A stretch of DNA of 64,000 bases from Paracoccus contaminans (GCF_002105555.1 NZ_CP020612.1:1542001-1606000), one strand, 5' to 3'; shown: positions 31,655 to 40,587, counted from the stretch's first letter. Made by a program: numbers and translations. Notes: a model not told the origin generated them from the letters alone.

Positions 31655-32698
31655 ATGACCCACGTTCCCACACTGACCTTGCGTCCCGATCCAGAGGGGA
31701 TCGCGCATGCCGCCGCCCTGCTGTCGGGCGGGCAGGTCGTCGCCCTGCCCACCGAAACCGTCTATGGCCTGGCTGCCGATGCCCGCAACGCCCTGGCCGT
31801 CGCCCGCGTCTATGAGGCCAAGGGCCGGCCCGCCTTCAACCCGCTGATCGTGCATCTGCCCGACGCGGCGGCGGCAGCCGGCATCGGCGTCATCGAGGGC
31901 GAGGCGGCGCGGCTTGCGGATGCGTTCTGGCCAGGGCCACTCACGCTGGTCGTGACCCTGCGCCCCGAGGCGGGGATCGCCTCGCTCGTCACGGCGGGGC
32001 TGGACAGCGTGGGGCTGAGGGTGCCCGCCCATCCGCTTGCGCGGGCGGTGATGCAGGCGGCGGGTGTGCCGCTGGCGATGCCCTCGGCCAATGCCTCGGG
32101 GCGCATCAGCCCGACCCGCGCGGCGGACGTGCTGGACGCGGCCGGGGGCCTCGACGGGCGGATCGCGGCGGTGCTGGACGGGGGCGCCTGTGCCGTCGGG
32201 CTCGAATCGACCATCATCGGCTGGCGGGAGGGGCGGGCCACGCTGCTGCGCCCCGGCGGCATCCGGGCCGAGGCGGTCGAGACGGTGCTGGACCGGCGGC
32301 TGGCCCGCCCCGAATCGGCCGGCCTGCCCGATTCGCCCGGTCAGCTTGCCAGCCATTATGCGCCCGCCGCCGCCCTGCGGCTCGAGGCGCGGGATGCGGG
32401 GCCGGACGAGACGCTGATCGGCTTTGGCCCCGGCGCCGCAAGGTTCAACCTGTCGCCCTCGTGCGATCTGGCCGAGGCGGCGGCCCGCCTGTTCGAGACG
32501 CTGCGCGCCGCCGACCGGCTGGGCCGGCCGATCGCGGTGGCCCCGGTGCCGCGGCACGGGCTGGGGCTGGCCATCAACGACCGCCTGTCGCGCGCCGCCG
32601 CCCCCCGCCCCGTCAACCCCGCCAGAAACCCCGCCAGCCCCGGTCCGGCCGCCGCCCCGCGGGGCGGGGCGCTCGACTCTGCGGCGCGGTCCTCATAG
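31655..32698 (+). CDS. L-threonylcarbamoyladenylate synthase (Sua5 type)
   Basis: This 347-residue two-domain enzyme makes threonylcarbamoyl-AMP from threonine, bicarbonate and ATP for the t6A37 modification of ANN-decoding tRNAs. The YrdC domain (about 10-205) includes VALPTETVYGLAADA, KGRPAFNPLIVH, FWPGPLTLVV and PSANASGRISPT. The Sua5 domain follows the linker SPGQLASHYAP and ends near residue 310. The last 40 residues are Pro/Ala-rich. I chose the ATG at 31655 (MTHVP); an upstream ATG at 31617 is possible. The udg gene follows after 10 bases. Confidence 0.93.
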   Translation: MTHVPTLTLRPDPEGIAHAAALLSGGQVVALPTETVYGLAADARNALAVARVYEAKGRPAFNPLIVHLPDAAAAAGIGVIEGEAARLADAFWPGPLTLVVTLRPEAGIASLVTAGLDSVGLRVPAHPLARAVMQAAGVPLAMPSANASGRISPTRAADVLDAAGGLDGRIAAVLDGGACAVGLESTIIGWREGRATLLRPGGIRAEAVETVLDRRLARPESAGLPDSPGQLASHYAPAAALRLEARDAGPDETLIGFGPGAARFNLSPSCDLAEAAARLFETLRAADRLGRPIAVAPVPRHGLGLAINDRLSRAAAPRPVNPARNPASPGPAAAPRGGALDSAARSS

Positions 32699-32708
32699 CC
32701 TGCCGTCC

Positions 32709-33524
32709 ATGACCGCCGATCCCACCTGGAAGGGCAGCGTGCTGGACGCCGCCACCGCGCTGGCCCTGCTGGACTGGCAGTGCGAGATGGGCGTGGACGA
32801 GGCGATGCTGGATGCCCCGGTCGACCGCTATGCCGAAACGCCCGCCGCCCCCGCCATCCCCGATGCACCCTCATCCCCACCGCCGCCGCCCGCCGCCGCC
32901 CCGCAAGGCGAAGGGCTGCCCGCCCGCGCCGCCGCCCTGGCCGGGGGCGCCGATACGCTGGATGCGCTGGCCCGCCTGCAGGCCGATTTCGAAGGGCTGG
33001 ACATCCGCAGGGGCGCCCGCAACTTTGTCTTTGCCGATGGAAACCCGGCGGCGCGGGTGATGGTCATCGGCGAGGCGCCCGGAGAGGAGGAGGACCGCCA
33101 GGCCCGCCCCTTCGTGGGCCGCGCCGGGCAGTTGCTGGACCAGATGTTCGCCGCCATCGGCCTGTCGCGCACGGCCCCCGATGCCCGGCAGGCGCTGTAT
33201 ATCACCAATGTCCTGCCCTGGCGCCCGCCCGGCAACCGCCGGCCCGAGCCCGCCGAGATCGAGGCGATGCTGCCTTTCCTGGCGCGCCATGTCGCGCTGG
33301 CCGATCCGCAGGTGGTGGTGCTGATGGGGAACACGCCATGCCAGGCGGCGCTGGGCCGGCAGGGCATCCTGCGCCTGCGCGGGCAATGGACGGCCGCCTT
33401 CGGCCGGCCCGCGCTGCCGATGACGCACCCGGCCTATCTGCTGCGCAACCCGATCGCCAAGCGCGAGGCCTGGGCGGACCTGCTGTCGCTGGCGGCACGG
33501 CTTCAGGACGGGGCGCAGCCCTGA
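32709..33524 (+). CDS. uracil-DNA glycosylase, family-4-like, lacking the Fe-S cysteines
   Basis: The protein has 271 residues. After a variable Pro-rich N-terminus (1-85) the glycosylase domain shows motif A GEAPGEEEDRQARPFVGRAG (about 118-137), YITNVLPWRPPGNR, and motif B with the conserved His in MTHPAYLLRNP (about 238-248). It should excise uracil from DNA. Family-4 enzymes normally bind a [4Fe-4S] cluster through four cysteines, yet this protein has only two Cys in total (near residues 25 and 208). See findings. The 3' end overlaps the convergent DsbD-like gene by 22 bases. Confidence 0.9.
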   Translation: MTADPTWKGSVLDAATALALLDWQCEMGVDEAMLDAPVDRYAETPAAPAIPDAPSSPPPPPAAAPQGEGLPARAAALAGGADTLDALARLQADFEGLDIRRGARNFVFADGNPAARVMVIGEAPGEEEDRQARPFVGRAGQLLDQMFAAIGLSRTAPDARQALYITNVLPWRPPGNRRPEPAEIEAMLPFLARHVALADPQVVVLMGNTPCQAALGRQGILRLRGQWTAAFGRPALPMTHPAYLLRNPIAKREAWADLLSLAARLQDGAQP

Positions 33525-34309
33525 TATTCGACCGCGCCCGCATCCCCGATCAGCGTGAGCCTGACCCGCGCCCCATCCAGCGCGAAGGGTTTGCCGGTCG
33601 GCCCGACCACATCGGCCGCTGCCGTGACCATGCCTCCTGCCGTCGTCAGGTCGGGTTCCGATACCCACATGCCGGGGCCATCGACCTCGACCGCCGCCGC
33701 GCGCGCGCCCGCTGCCGGGACTGAAACGGAAACCCGCATCCCGTCGCTGATGGGGGCAAGGCTGCAATGCGCCGTGCCCTCGCCCTTGCGGGGGGCGCTG
33801 TCCAGCGCCGCGGCGATGCGGGGGTCGAGCGCCGCGGCTGCGGCCCCTGGCGCGGCCAGCCGCAGATGGGCCGGCACGCAGATGTTCAGGCACAGGCCCA
33901 GCTCCACCGCCAGCATCCCCTCGATGGGCCGGGACGGATCGGCGGGGGTCAGGCGCAGGGGCAACACCAGGCGATCCCGAAAGCCCAGCGTCTGCGCCCC
34001 TTCGGATTCGATGATCTGCGGGCTTGGCCACAGCGCCGCCGCCGCGGCGACATTCGGCGCGCCCGACCAGTCGAAGGCCGGGGCGATGCCCGTCTCTCCG
34101 GGGCTGCGCCAGTAGGTCTTCCATCCCGGCGCAAGTTCCAGCGCCAGCGCCGTCATCACGGTGCCGTCCGGCTGCGGCGCCGCCGGCAGCAGGCTGGCCG
34201 ATACCAGCCCCGGCGGCAGCCCGGCCGCCCGCGCCGGGCCGGCCGGCGTGAGCGCGGCGATCAGCAGGGCGCAGAGGGCGCCCGCCAGCGTGACGACAGT
34301 GGCTTTCAT
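33503..34309 (-). CDS. periplasmic DsbD-alpha-like (thiol:disulfide interchange) domain protein
   Basis: This 268-residue protein has a signal peptide (1-28, cleavage near ARAAG). The mature part matches the N-terminal immunoglobulin-like domain of DsbD/ScsB: LELAPGWKTYWRSPGETG, then PLRLTPADPSRP and the Cys pair in ELGLCLNICVPAHL (about 138-151). Two more Cys occur (THCSLAP, YQGCAPS). It lacks the DsbD transmembrane and thioredoxin domains. It probably takes part in periplasmic thiol exchange as a stand-alone module. GTG/ATG choice is not an issue: the ATG at 34309 starts the signal peptide. Confidence 0.85.
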   Translation of the reverse strand: MKATVVTLAGALCALLIAALTPAGPARAAGLPPGLVSASLLPAAPQPDGTVMTALALELAPGWKTYWRSPGETGIAPAFDWSGAPNVAAAAALWPSPQIIESEGAQTLGFRDRLVLPLRLTPADPSRPIEGMLAVELGLCLNICVPAHLRLAAPGAAAAALDPRIAAALDSAPRKGEGTAHCSLAPISDGMRVSVSVPAAGARAAAVEVDGPGMWVSEPDLTTAGGMVTAAADVVGPTGKPFALDGARVRLTLIGDAGAVEYQGCAPS

Positions 34310-34419
34310 ACCGCCCCTCTAGCCCATCCGCGGCCCCGGTAGAAGCGTCTTGGGCGCGCGGGGGGCGATCTTGCGGGCGGCCCCGGCAATGCCGATGTAG
34401 GGGACGAAAGGACCGTTCC

Positions 34420-35016
34420 ATGATCGACCGCATCGCTTCCCCGTCCTCGGCGGACAACCTGACCGGCAAGATCCTGATCGCCATGCCGGGGATGGCCGAT
34501 CCGCGTTTCGCCCAGGCCGTCGTGCTCGTCTGCGCCCATGGCGAGGAGGGGGCGCTGGGCATTGTCCTGAACAAGCCCCTGCCCGGCATCGCCTTTTCCG
34601 AGCTGCTGGACCAGCTGGGGATCGAGGCCCGCAGCGCCACACCGCCCGTTCCGGTCCATTTCGGCGGCCCGGTCGAGCCGGGCCGCGGCTTTGTCCTGCA
34701 CCGCCTGGCCGGGCAGGCGGGCGAGGAGGAGGGCGTGATGCGCATCGGCGAGGACGGGCTTGCCATGACGACGACGCGCAACATCCTTGAGGACATCGCC
34801 CAGGGAAGGGGGCCGGAACCCGCGGTCCTGTCGCTGGGCTATGCGGGCTGGGATGCGGGCCAGCTTGAGGGCGAGGTGCTGGCGAACGGCTGGCTGACCG
34901 CGGATGCGGGGGACGAGCTGGTCTTCGGCCGCGACAATGCGCGCAAGTGGCAGGCGGCGCTGAAATCGCTTGGCGTCGATCCGGTGATGCTGTCCGCCGC
35001 GGCCGGACACGCCTGA
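34420..35016 (+). CDS. YqgE/AlgH family protein (UPF0301)
   Basis: This 198-residue soluble protein shows the family pattern [22 protein letters not shown] at the N-terminus, [29 protein letters not shown], and [14 protein letters not shown] in the second half. The family was linked to alginate regulation in Pseudomonas, but no biochemical function is established. Length is normal. It is divergent from the DsbD-like gene and 126 bases upstream of pyrB. Confidence 0.93.
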   Translation: MIDRIASPSSADNLTGKILIAMPGMADPRFAQAVVLVCAHGEEGALGIVLNKPLPGIAFSELLDQLGIEARSATPPVPVHFGGPVEPGRGFVLHRLAGQAGEEEGVMRIGEDGLAMTTTRNILEDIAQGRGPEPAVLSLGYAGWDAGQLEGEVLANGWLTADAGDELVFGRDNARKWQAALKSLGVDPVMLSAAAGHA

Positions 35017-35141
35017 GCCGCAGGGCAGGGGCGCGGGGCCGCCTGACGGGGCGGGACGGGGCAGAGGGCCTGCGCCGCGGCGCTTGCCCCCGGCGGCGCG
35101 GTTTGCAATACACGGGGCCATCCGCCACCCGGAGGCTCGCC

Positions 35142-36110
35142 ATGACGTTCCGCGCACGCCACCTTCTGGGGGTCGAGCCGCTGGCGCCCGCCGACATCAC
35201 CGCGCTGCTGGACCTTGCCGAAAGCTATGTCGCGCTGAACCGGCGTACCGTCAAACACGGCGATGCGCTGGAAGGGCTGACCCAGATCAACCTGTTCTTC
35301 GAGAACTCGACCCGCACCCAGTCCAGCTTTGAACTGGCCGGCAAGCGACTGGGCGCGGATGTGATGAACATGGCCGTCGCGCAGTCGAGCGTCAAAAAGG
35401 GCGAGACGCTGATCGACACCGCGCTGACGCTGAACGCGATGCAGCCAGACCTGCTGGTGGTGCGCCATCCGCACTCGGGCGCGGTCAACCTGCTGGCGTC
35501 CAAGGTGGACTGCGCCGTCATCAACGCCGGCGACGGGCGGCACGAACACCCCACCCAGGCCCTGCTGGACGCGCTGACCATCCGCCGCGCCAAGGGCCGG
35601 CTGCACCGCCTGACCGTGGCGATCTGCGGCGACATCGCCCATTCCCGCGTCGCCCGGTCCAACCTGATCCTGCTGGGCAAGATGGAAAACCGGGTGCGGC
35701 TGGTCGGCCCGGCCACGCTGATGCCTTCGGGCGCAAGGGAATGGGGCTGCGAGATATACGAGGACATGGCCGAAGGGCTGCGGGGCGCCGACGTGGTGAT
35801 GATGCTGCGCCTGCAGAAGGAACGCATGGATGGCGGCTTCATCCCGTCCGAGCGCGAATATTACCACCGCTGGGGGCTGGACGGGGAAAAGCTGGCGCTG
35901 GCGGCCCCCGATGCCATCGTGATGCATCCCGGCCCGATGAACCGCGGCGTCGAGATCGACGGCACCATCGCCGACGACATCAACCGCAGCGTCATCCAGG
36001 CCCAGGTGGAGATGGGCGTGGCCGTCCGCATGGCGGCGATGGACCTGCTGGCGCGCAACCTGCGCGCCGAACGCGGCGTGCGCGCGGCGGGGGCGGGGGT
36101 GCATGTCTGA
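35142..36110 (+). CDS. pyrB: aspartate carbamoyltransferase catalytic subunit
   Basis: PyrB (322 residues) condenses carbamoyl phosphate with aspartate in the second step of pyrimidine synthesis. Catalytic motifs: [13 protein letters not shown] (about 50-62, the STRT phosphate loop), [23 protein letters not shown], and [11 protein letters not shown] near residue 265. GGAGG precedes the ATG. Its 3' end overlaps the membrane protein gene by 8 bases, and a degenerate dihydroorotase follows that. No pyrI is seen, as expected for the class that assembles with dihydroorotase-like partners. Confidence 0.97.
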   Translation: MTFRARHLLGVEPLAPADITALLDLAESYVALNRRTVKHGDALEGLTQINLFFENSTRTQSSFELAGKRLGADVMNMAVAQSSVKKGETLIDTALTLNAMQPDLLVVRHPHSGAVNLLASKVDCAVINAGDGRHEHPTQALLDALTIRRAKGRLHRLTVAICGDIAHSRVARSNLILLGKMENRVRLVGPATLMPSGAREWGCEIYEDMAEGLRGADVVMMLRLQKERMDGGFIPSEREYYHRWGLDGEKLALAAPDAIVMHPGPMNRGVEIDGTIADDINRSVIQAQVEMGVAVRMAAMDLLARNLRAERGVRAAGAGVHV

Positions 36111-36783
36111 GGACGAATGGGGGATGATCGTCAACAACCCGGCCGCTCTGCGGCAGGGAACTGCCGCGCAGCCGCATGACCCGTTGCCGCAGTTCCTGCT
36201 GCCGGGCGAGGTTGTGCTGTGGCAGGGCCGCCCCCGGCGCGGCGCCGGCTGGCGCTGCATGCTGCGCGACCGCGACGCGTGGCTGGCCGCCGGGGCCGTT
36301 TTGCCGCTGGGCGTCTTCTTCGCGGTGGTGCAGGGTCGCGTCAGCCTGACATCGCTGCTGGCCGTGCCCGCCCTGGCTGCGCTGGCGCTGGTGGTCGTCT
36401 TCGTGAAGACCGGGAGTCAACTGGCCCGGTTGCACTATGTCGTCACTGACCGCCAGGCGTTTTCACTCGGCGGTCTGGTCAATCCATGGCGGATGTTGTC
36501 GGTCAAGCATGGGGCATCGCTCCCCCGGCAGCGTCAGAGCCGCTGCGGGACGATCATCGATCTGGGCGACGTGGTCGTGGGGCTGGGCAATGCCACGCGC
36601 TGGCTGCGGTTGGACGGATCGTGGCTGATCCGCAGCGGCCCCGACGACAAGAGCCCTCGGCTGAGCTTTCGGGCGCTGGACCCCATCGACTCACCGTTCG
36701 ATCTGCTCATTCGTCTTGCCCGCTTGGCCAAAGCCGTCCGGGTCGGCCTCGTCATTCCGTGGCCCCAAGGGGGTTTGACATGA
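36103..36783 (+). CDS. PH-domain-like membrane protein of unknown function
   Basis: The protein has 226 residues. [15 protein letters not shown] (about 33-47) and [16 protein letters not shown] (about 110-125) are the recurrent marks of bacterial PH-like membrane proteins, with two hydrophobic helices (about 62-100) between them. The C-terminal part is basic and amphipathic. It is embedded between pyrB (8-base overlap) and the dihydroorotase (ATGA overlap), so it must be coexpressed with pyrimidine synthesis genes. A direct role there is unproven; it could tether the ATCase complex to the membrane. Confidence 0.75.
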   Translation: MSEDEWGMIVNNPAALRQGTAAQPHDPLPQFLLPGEVVLWQGRPRRGAGWRCMLRDRDAWLAAGAVLPLGVFFAVVQGRVSLTSLLAVPALAALALVVVFVKTGSQLARLHYVVTDRQAFSLGGLVNPWRMLSVKHGASLPRQRQSRCGTIIDLGDVVVGLGNATRWLRLDGSWLIRSGPDDKSPRLSFRALDPIDSPFDLLIRLARLAKAVRVGLVIPWPQGGLT

Positions 36784-38054
36784 TCACCCATTTCCAGAAC
36801 GCCCGCCTGATCGACCCCGAGGCGCTCAGCGACGAGCCGGGCAGCCTGACGGTGCAGGACGGCCGCATTGTCGCGCTGGACGGGGACGCGCCCGAAGGGG
36901 CGGCGGTCATCGACTGCGGCGGCAGGTGCCTGGCCCCTGGCATCGTCGATTGGGGCGTCAAGATCGGCGAACCCGGTGAACGGCACCGCGAATCCATGCG
37001 ATCCGCCGCGCTGGCCGCAGCGGCGGGGGGCGTGACGACGATCATCGCGCGGCCCGACACGCTGCCGCCCATCGACACGCCCGAATCGCTGGAATTCGTC
37101 ACCCGCCGCGCCAGCGAACAGCCCGTGCGCATCCGCCATCAGGCCGCCCTGACCCGTGCGCGCGAGGGGCGCGAGATGGTCGAGATGGGCTTTCTGCTGG
37201 ATGCGGGTGCGGTGGCCTTCACCGATGGCGTGCGGGTGGTGGAAAATACCAGGCTGCTGTCGCGCTGCATGGCCTATGCCAGGGGGCTGGGGGCGCTGAT
37301 CGTCGGGCATCCGCAGGATGCAGGCCTGTCGCGGGGCGCGGCGGCCACCGCGGGCAAGTTCGCCTCGCTCTATGGTCTTTCCGCCGTCAGCCCGCTGGCC
37401 GAGCGCATGGGGCTGGAGCGCGATCTGGCGCTGGTCGAGGCGACGGGCGTGCGCTGGCATGCCGACCAGATCACCACCGCCGCCGCCCTGCCGGTGCTGG
37501 ACCGCGCCCGGGCAGCGGGGCTGGACGTGACGGCGGGCACCTCGATCCACCACCTGACGCTGAACGAATATGATGTGGGCGACTATCGCACCTTCTTCCG
37601 GCTGACGCCGCCGCTGCGGTCCGAGGACGACCGGATGGCGATGGTCGAGGCGGTGGCCGACGGCCGCATAGACATCATCGGCAGCTTTCACACCCCCCAG
37701 GACGAAGAGGCCAAGCGCCTGCCGTTCGAGGCGGCGGCGCCGGGCGCGGTCGGGCTCGAAACGCTGCTGCCCGCGGCGATGCGGCTGTATCATCAGGGGG
37801 GGATCGGCCTGCCGCAGCTGTGGCGCGCGCTGTCGCTGAACCCGGCGGGGCGGCTGGGCCTGCCGGGGGGACGGCTGTCGGCAGGGGCGCCGGCCGATCT
37901 GGTGCTGTTCGATCCGGATGCGCCTTTCGTTCTCGACCGCTTTGCGCTGCGCTCGAAATCACGGAACACCCCCTTTGACGGCGCCCGGATGGAGGGGCGG
38001 GTGATCGGCACCTGGGTTGGCGGCAGGCGGGTGTTCGGGGGTGGCGATGGCTGA
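36780..38054 (+). CDS. pyrC: dihydroorotase-like protein (PyrC'), probably catalytically inactive
   Basis: This 424-residue protein of the amidohydrolase fold is homologous to class-I dihydroorotase. The zinc motif, normally D-x-H-x-H after PGxV, reads PGIVDWGVKIGEPGERH, so both histidines are absent. The later aspartate motif (SDHAPH in active enzymes) reads GSFHTPQDEEAK. The fold is otherwise complete, ending with SLNPAGRLGLPGGRLSAGAPADLVLFD. Such pseudo-dihydroorotases are known to hold PyrB in an active dodecamer in Pseudomonas. A separate active pyrC is expected elsewhere. It overlaps plsY by 8 bases. Confidence 0.9.
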   Translation: MITHFQNARLIDPEALSDEPGSLTVQDGRIVALDGDAPEGAAVIDCGGRCLAPGIVDWGVKIGEPGERHRESMRSAALAAAAGGVTTIIARPDTLPPIDTPESLEFVTRRASEQPVRIRHQAALTRAREGREMVEMGFLLDAGAVAFTDGVRVVENTRLLSRCMAYARGLGALIVGHPQDAGLSRGAAATAGKFASLYGLSAVSPLAERMGLERDLALVEATGVRWHADQITTAAALPVLDRARAAGLDVTAGTSIHHLTLNEYDVGDYRTFFRLTPPLRSEDDRMAMVEAVADGRIDIIGSFHTPQDEEAKRLPFEAAAPGAVGLETLLPAAMRLYHQGGIGLPQLWRALSLNPAGRLGLPGGRLSAGAPADLVLFDPDAPFVLDRFALRSKSRNTPFDGARMEGRVIGTWVGGRRVFGGGDG

Positions 38055-38631
38055 GGTTCTGGCCGCCGTTGCAGGCTATCTGCTGGGATCGGTGCCCTTC
38101 GGCGTTCTCATCACGCGGGCGCTGGGCTTGGGCGATCTGCGCGCGATCGGGTCGGGCAATATCGGCGCGACGAATGTGCTGCGCACCGGCAACAAGGGCG
38201 CGGCGCTGGCGACATTGCTGCTGGACGGCGGCAAGGGCGCGGCCGCGGTGCTGCTGGCGCGCTGCTGGGGCGGGGAAGCCGCTGCCCTGGCCGCGGGGGG
38301 CGCGGCGTTCCTGGGGCACCTGTTCCCGGTCTGGCTGGGCTTCCGGGGCGGCAAGGGGGTCGCGACCTTTCTGGGCACCGCGCTGGCGCTGTTCTGGCCG
38401 GTGGGGCTGATCGCCTGCGGGCTGTGGCTGGCAAGCGCGGCCATCACGCGGGTGTCATCGCTGTCGGCGCTTGTCGCAGCGGCCGGGGCGCCGGTGGCGG
38501 CGCTGGCCTTCGGGCTGCGGGGTCTGGCGGCGGTTCTGGCGCTGATGGCAATTCTGGTGTTCATCCGCCACGCCGCCAATATCCGCCGCATCGCCGCAGG
38601 GACCGAGCCAAGGATCGGCCGCCGCGCCTAG
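38047..38631 (+). CDS. plsY: glycerol-3-phosphate acyltransferase PlsY
   Basis: PlsY (194 residues) acylates glycerol 3-phosphate using acyl phosphate, the first committed step of phospholipid synthesis. It is polytopic (about five helices) with the conserved loops GSVPFGVLITRALG (motif before loop 1), IGSGNIGATNVLRTGNKGAA (active site), and GHLFPVWLGFRGGKGVAT. Length is normal. The start overlaps the pyrC' end, so it is the last gene of the pyrB transcript. The stop overlaps the decayed methyltransferase gene on the other strand. Confidence 0.96.
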   Translation: MAEVLAAVAGYLLGSVPFGVLITRALGLGDLRAIGSGNIGATNVLRTGNKGAALATLLLDGGKGAAAVLLARCWGGEAAALAAGGAAFLGHLFPVWLGFRGGKGVATFLGTALALFWPVGLIACGLWLASAAITRVSSLSALVAAAGAPVAALAFGLRGLAAVLALMAILVFIRHAANIRRIAAGTEPRIGRRA

Positions 38632-38798
38632 CGCATCGGCCGCAGTGCTCGGTTTTCCGCGCCGATGGGGATGGGCAGCATCAGTGCGATGATCCGGATG
38701 GTCCAGCGCCGACCCAGCATCGGCAAGATCCATGCCCGCAGCCCCTGCAGCCGGATGAACCGCTTCAGCAGGAATGCGGTAAAGACGGCCGAGGGCAT
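38628..38798 (-). pseudogene. isoprenylcysteine carboxyl methyltransferase-family remnant with internal deletions
   Basis: An intact 56-codon frame starts MPSAVFTAFLLKRFI, runs into LQGLRAWILPMLGRRWTIRII and ends GAENRALRPMR. These are respectively the N-terminus, middle and C-terminus of ICMT-like membrane methyltransferases, which are normally about 170 residues and have their SAM-binding HPNY-type region between the last two parts. That region and most helices are missing. The ATG shares a base with the stop of the polyketide synthase remnant (TGATG), the trace of an original translationally coupled operon. It cannot be a working methyltransferase. Confidence 0.7.
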
Positions 38799-39574
38799 CA
38801 GAAGATGTCCAGCGGCAACAGCGACAGGGTGAACCTCGGACCCAGCCCCGTCATCAGCAGCCGGCCCAAGGGCTGTGCGGCAGCACCTCCTCCAGCACGA
38901 ACAGCACCGTAGTAGCAGATATGTTGCCTGCATGGCGCAGGAGATTGCGTTCCGCAGGCAGTAGGCCGGGGGGGCAGGTCCAGCGCCTCCTTGATCGCGG
39001 TGATGACCTTGGCACCCACCGGATGGCAGACCGGGCGCGTGGCTGGCGCGTCGCCCGGATCGGGCTGCATCCGCGCCGTGGCATGCGACAGATGACCGGG
39101 GCAAAGCCGGGCCTCGGGCGGTGGAAGATCACGCCAAGCCCGATGTCGGCGTCGGCCGGCCAGCCCGTGATGCCCAGCCTGTCGGGCCACCTATGCTGGA
39201 GATCGCGGCCCAGCCTTGGGCCGCCCCCCGGCGCCGCGGCGACGACCGCCGCTGCCGCAGCGTCCCCGAACAGTGCCGTCGCGGCGGTATCGGGCTTGTC
39301 CAGGTGGTCGAGGCGGACCGGCAGCGTTCAGCTTTCCACGGCGACCATCAGGAGCCGCGCACCGGGACAGGCCGCAGCCATGCCCCTGCCCGAACCAGTC
39401 CAGCGGCATGACCGAATAGCGGGTATTGATCCCGGCATTGTTGAACACCGGCAACAGGCGGCCAAAGCCGGCGTCGCGATGCGCAAGCAGGGTGCACGCC
39501 CTCTCGACCACGCCCGGCTGGGGAAAAACGTGGGGCGGCAAGGCCGTGCCCAGCCCGATCAGGCGAATGTCTCA
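38798..39574 (-). pseudogene. type III polyketide synthase (chalcone synthase family), degraded
   Basis: Pieces of one type III PKS appear in order on the minus strand but in different frames. They are: LIGLGTALPPHVFPQ and GINTRYSVMPLDWF (N-terminus, 39570-39400); PGARLLMVAVE then LPVRLDHLDKPDTAATALFGD (39370-39240); LGITGWPADADIGLGVIFH (39190-39110); VCHPVGAKVITAIKEALDL (catalytic His, about 39030-38970); HAGNISATTVLFVLE (catalytic Asn, about 38930-38890); and LGPRFTLSLLPLDIF at the end. Frameshifts separate them. About 100 codons including the active-site Cys are deleted between DWF and PGARLL, and no start codon remains. Clearly inactive. Confidence 0.8.
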
Positions 39575-39651
39575 CAGACCGTTGCTTGTCACCCCAAGCG
39601 GCCTTGTCCCGCGGTCGCAGGGTCCACCGCCGCTGGCCGCGCCCGGTTGCG

Positions 39652-40527
39652 TCAGCGCGTCGGAACGGGCGTCTCGCCCCGGTAATCGTAAAAGCCCCGG
39701 CCGGACTTGCGGCCCAGCCAGCCCGCCTCGACATATTTCACTAGCAAGGGGCAGGGGCGGTATTTGGTATCTGCCAGCCCGTCATGCAGGACATTCATGA
39801 TCGCCAGGCAGGTATCCAGCCCGATGAAATCCGCCAGTTCCAGCGGGCCCATCGGGTGGTTGGCGCCCAGTTTCAGCGATTCGTCGATCGAGCGGACATT
39901 GCCCACACCTTCGTAAAGGACATAGACCGCCTCGTTGATCATCGGCACCAGGACGCGGTTGACGATGAATGCCGGGAAATCCTCGGCCGAGGCGCTGGTC
40001 TTGCCCAGCCGTTCCACCACGTCGACCAGGGCGCGATAGGTCGGCTCATCCGTGGCGATGCCGCGGATCAATTCGACCAGTTGCATCACCGGGACCGGGT
40101 TCATGAAATGAAATCCCATGAACTTTTCCGGCCGGTCCGTGCGGCTGGCCAGCCGCGTGATCGAGATCGACGAGGTGTTCGAGGTCAGGATCGTGTCCGG
40201 CCCCAGATGCGGAACGATGGAATCGAAGATCCGGTTCTTGACCGCTTCGTTTTCGGTGGCGGCCTCGATCACCAGGTCGGTGCGGGCGATATCCTCGATG
40301 CGTTCGGTGGTGCGGATGCGCGCCATCGCGGCAGCCTTGTCATCGGCCGCGATCTTGCCGCGCCCGACCTGCCGTTCGAGGTTCCGGTCGATGGTGGCGA
40401 CGGCTTTCACCATCGCTTCGGCGCTGACATCGTTCAGCAGCACGTCATAGCCGGCCAGCGCGAAGACATGGGCGATCCCGTTGCCCATCTGGCCCGCCCC
40501 GACCACGCCCACCGACTGAATCGCCAT
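39652..40527 (-). CDS. hbd: 3-hydroxybutyryl-CoA dehydrogenase
   Basis: The enzyme (291 residues) interconverts 3-hydroxybutyryl-CoA and acetoacetyl-CoA with NAD(P)H, in butyrate or polyhydroxybutyrate and fatty acid metabolism. It has the N-terminal Rossmann motif VGVVGAGQMGNGIAHVFALAG (split about 6-26), the catalytic His-Glu dyad region GFHFMNPVPVMQLVEL (about 137-152), and LGANHPMGPLELADFIGLDT. Length is standard for the single-domain form. The start at 40527 has GGGACGGCGGGAA upstream. A good promoter lies at 40559-40587. Confidence 0.95.
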   Translation of the reverse strand: MAIQSVGVVGAGQMGNGIAHVFALAGYDVLLNDVSAEAMVKAVATIDRNLERQVGRGKIAADDKAAAMARIRTTERIEDIARTDLVIEAATENEAVKNRIFDSIVPHLGPDTILTSNTSSISITRLASRTDRPEKFMGFHFMNPVPVMQLVELIRGIATDEPTYRALVDVVERLGKTSASAEDFPAFIVNRVLVPMINEAVYVLYEGVGNVRSIDESLKLGANHPMGPLELADFIGLDTCLAIMNVLHDGLADTKYRPCPLLVKYVEAGWLGRKSGRGFYDYRGETPVPTR

Positions 40528-40558
40528 TTCCCGCCGTCCCTCTCGCTTTGTCGCGGCG

Positions 40559-40587
40559 ACGATAGGCACAACGGCTTGGCGCCTCAA
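40559..40587 (-). promoter_or_regulatory. candidate sigma-70 promoter of hbd
   Basis: On the minus strand TTGAGG (40587-40582) and TATCGT (40564-40559) are spaced by exactly 17 bases, 32 bases upstream of the hbd start. Sequence match only. Confidence 0.5.

Noticed and set aside
38800..39100. 158-codon minus frame as a stand-alone membrane protein gene
   Set aside because: Only its last 56 codons are methyltransferase-like; the upstream part is out-of-frame polyketide synthase sequence.
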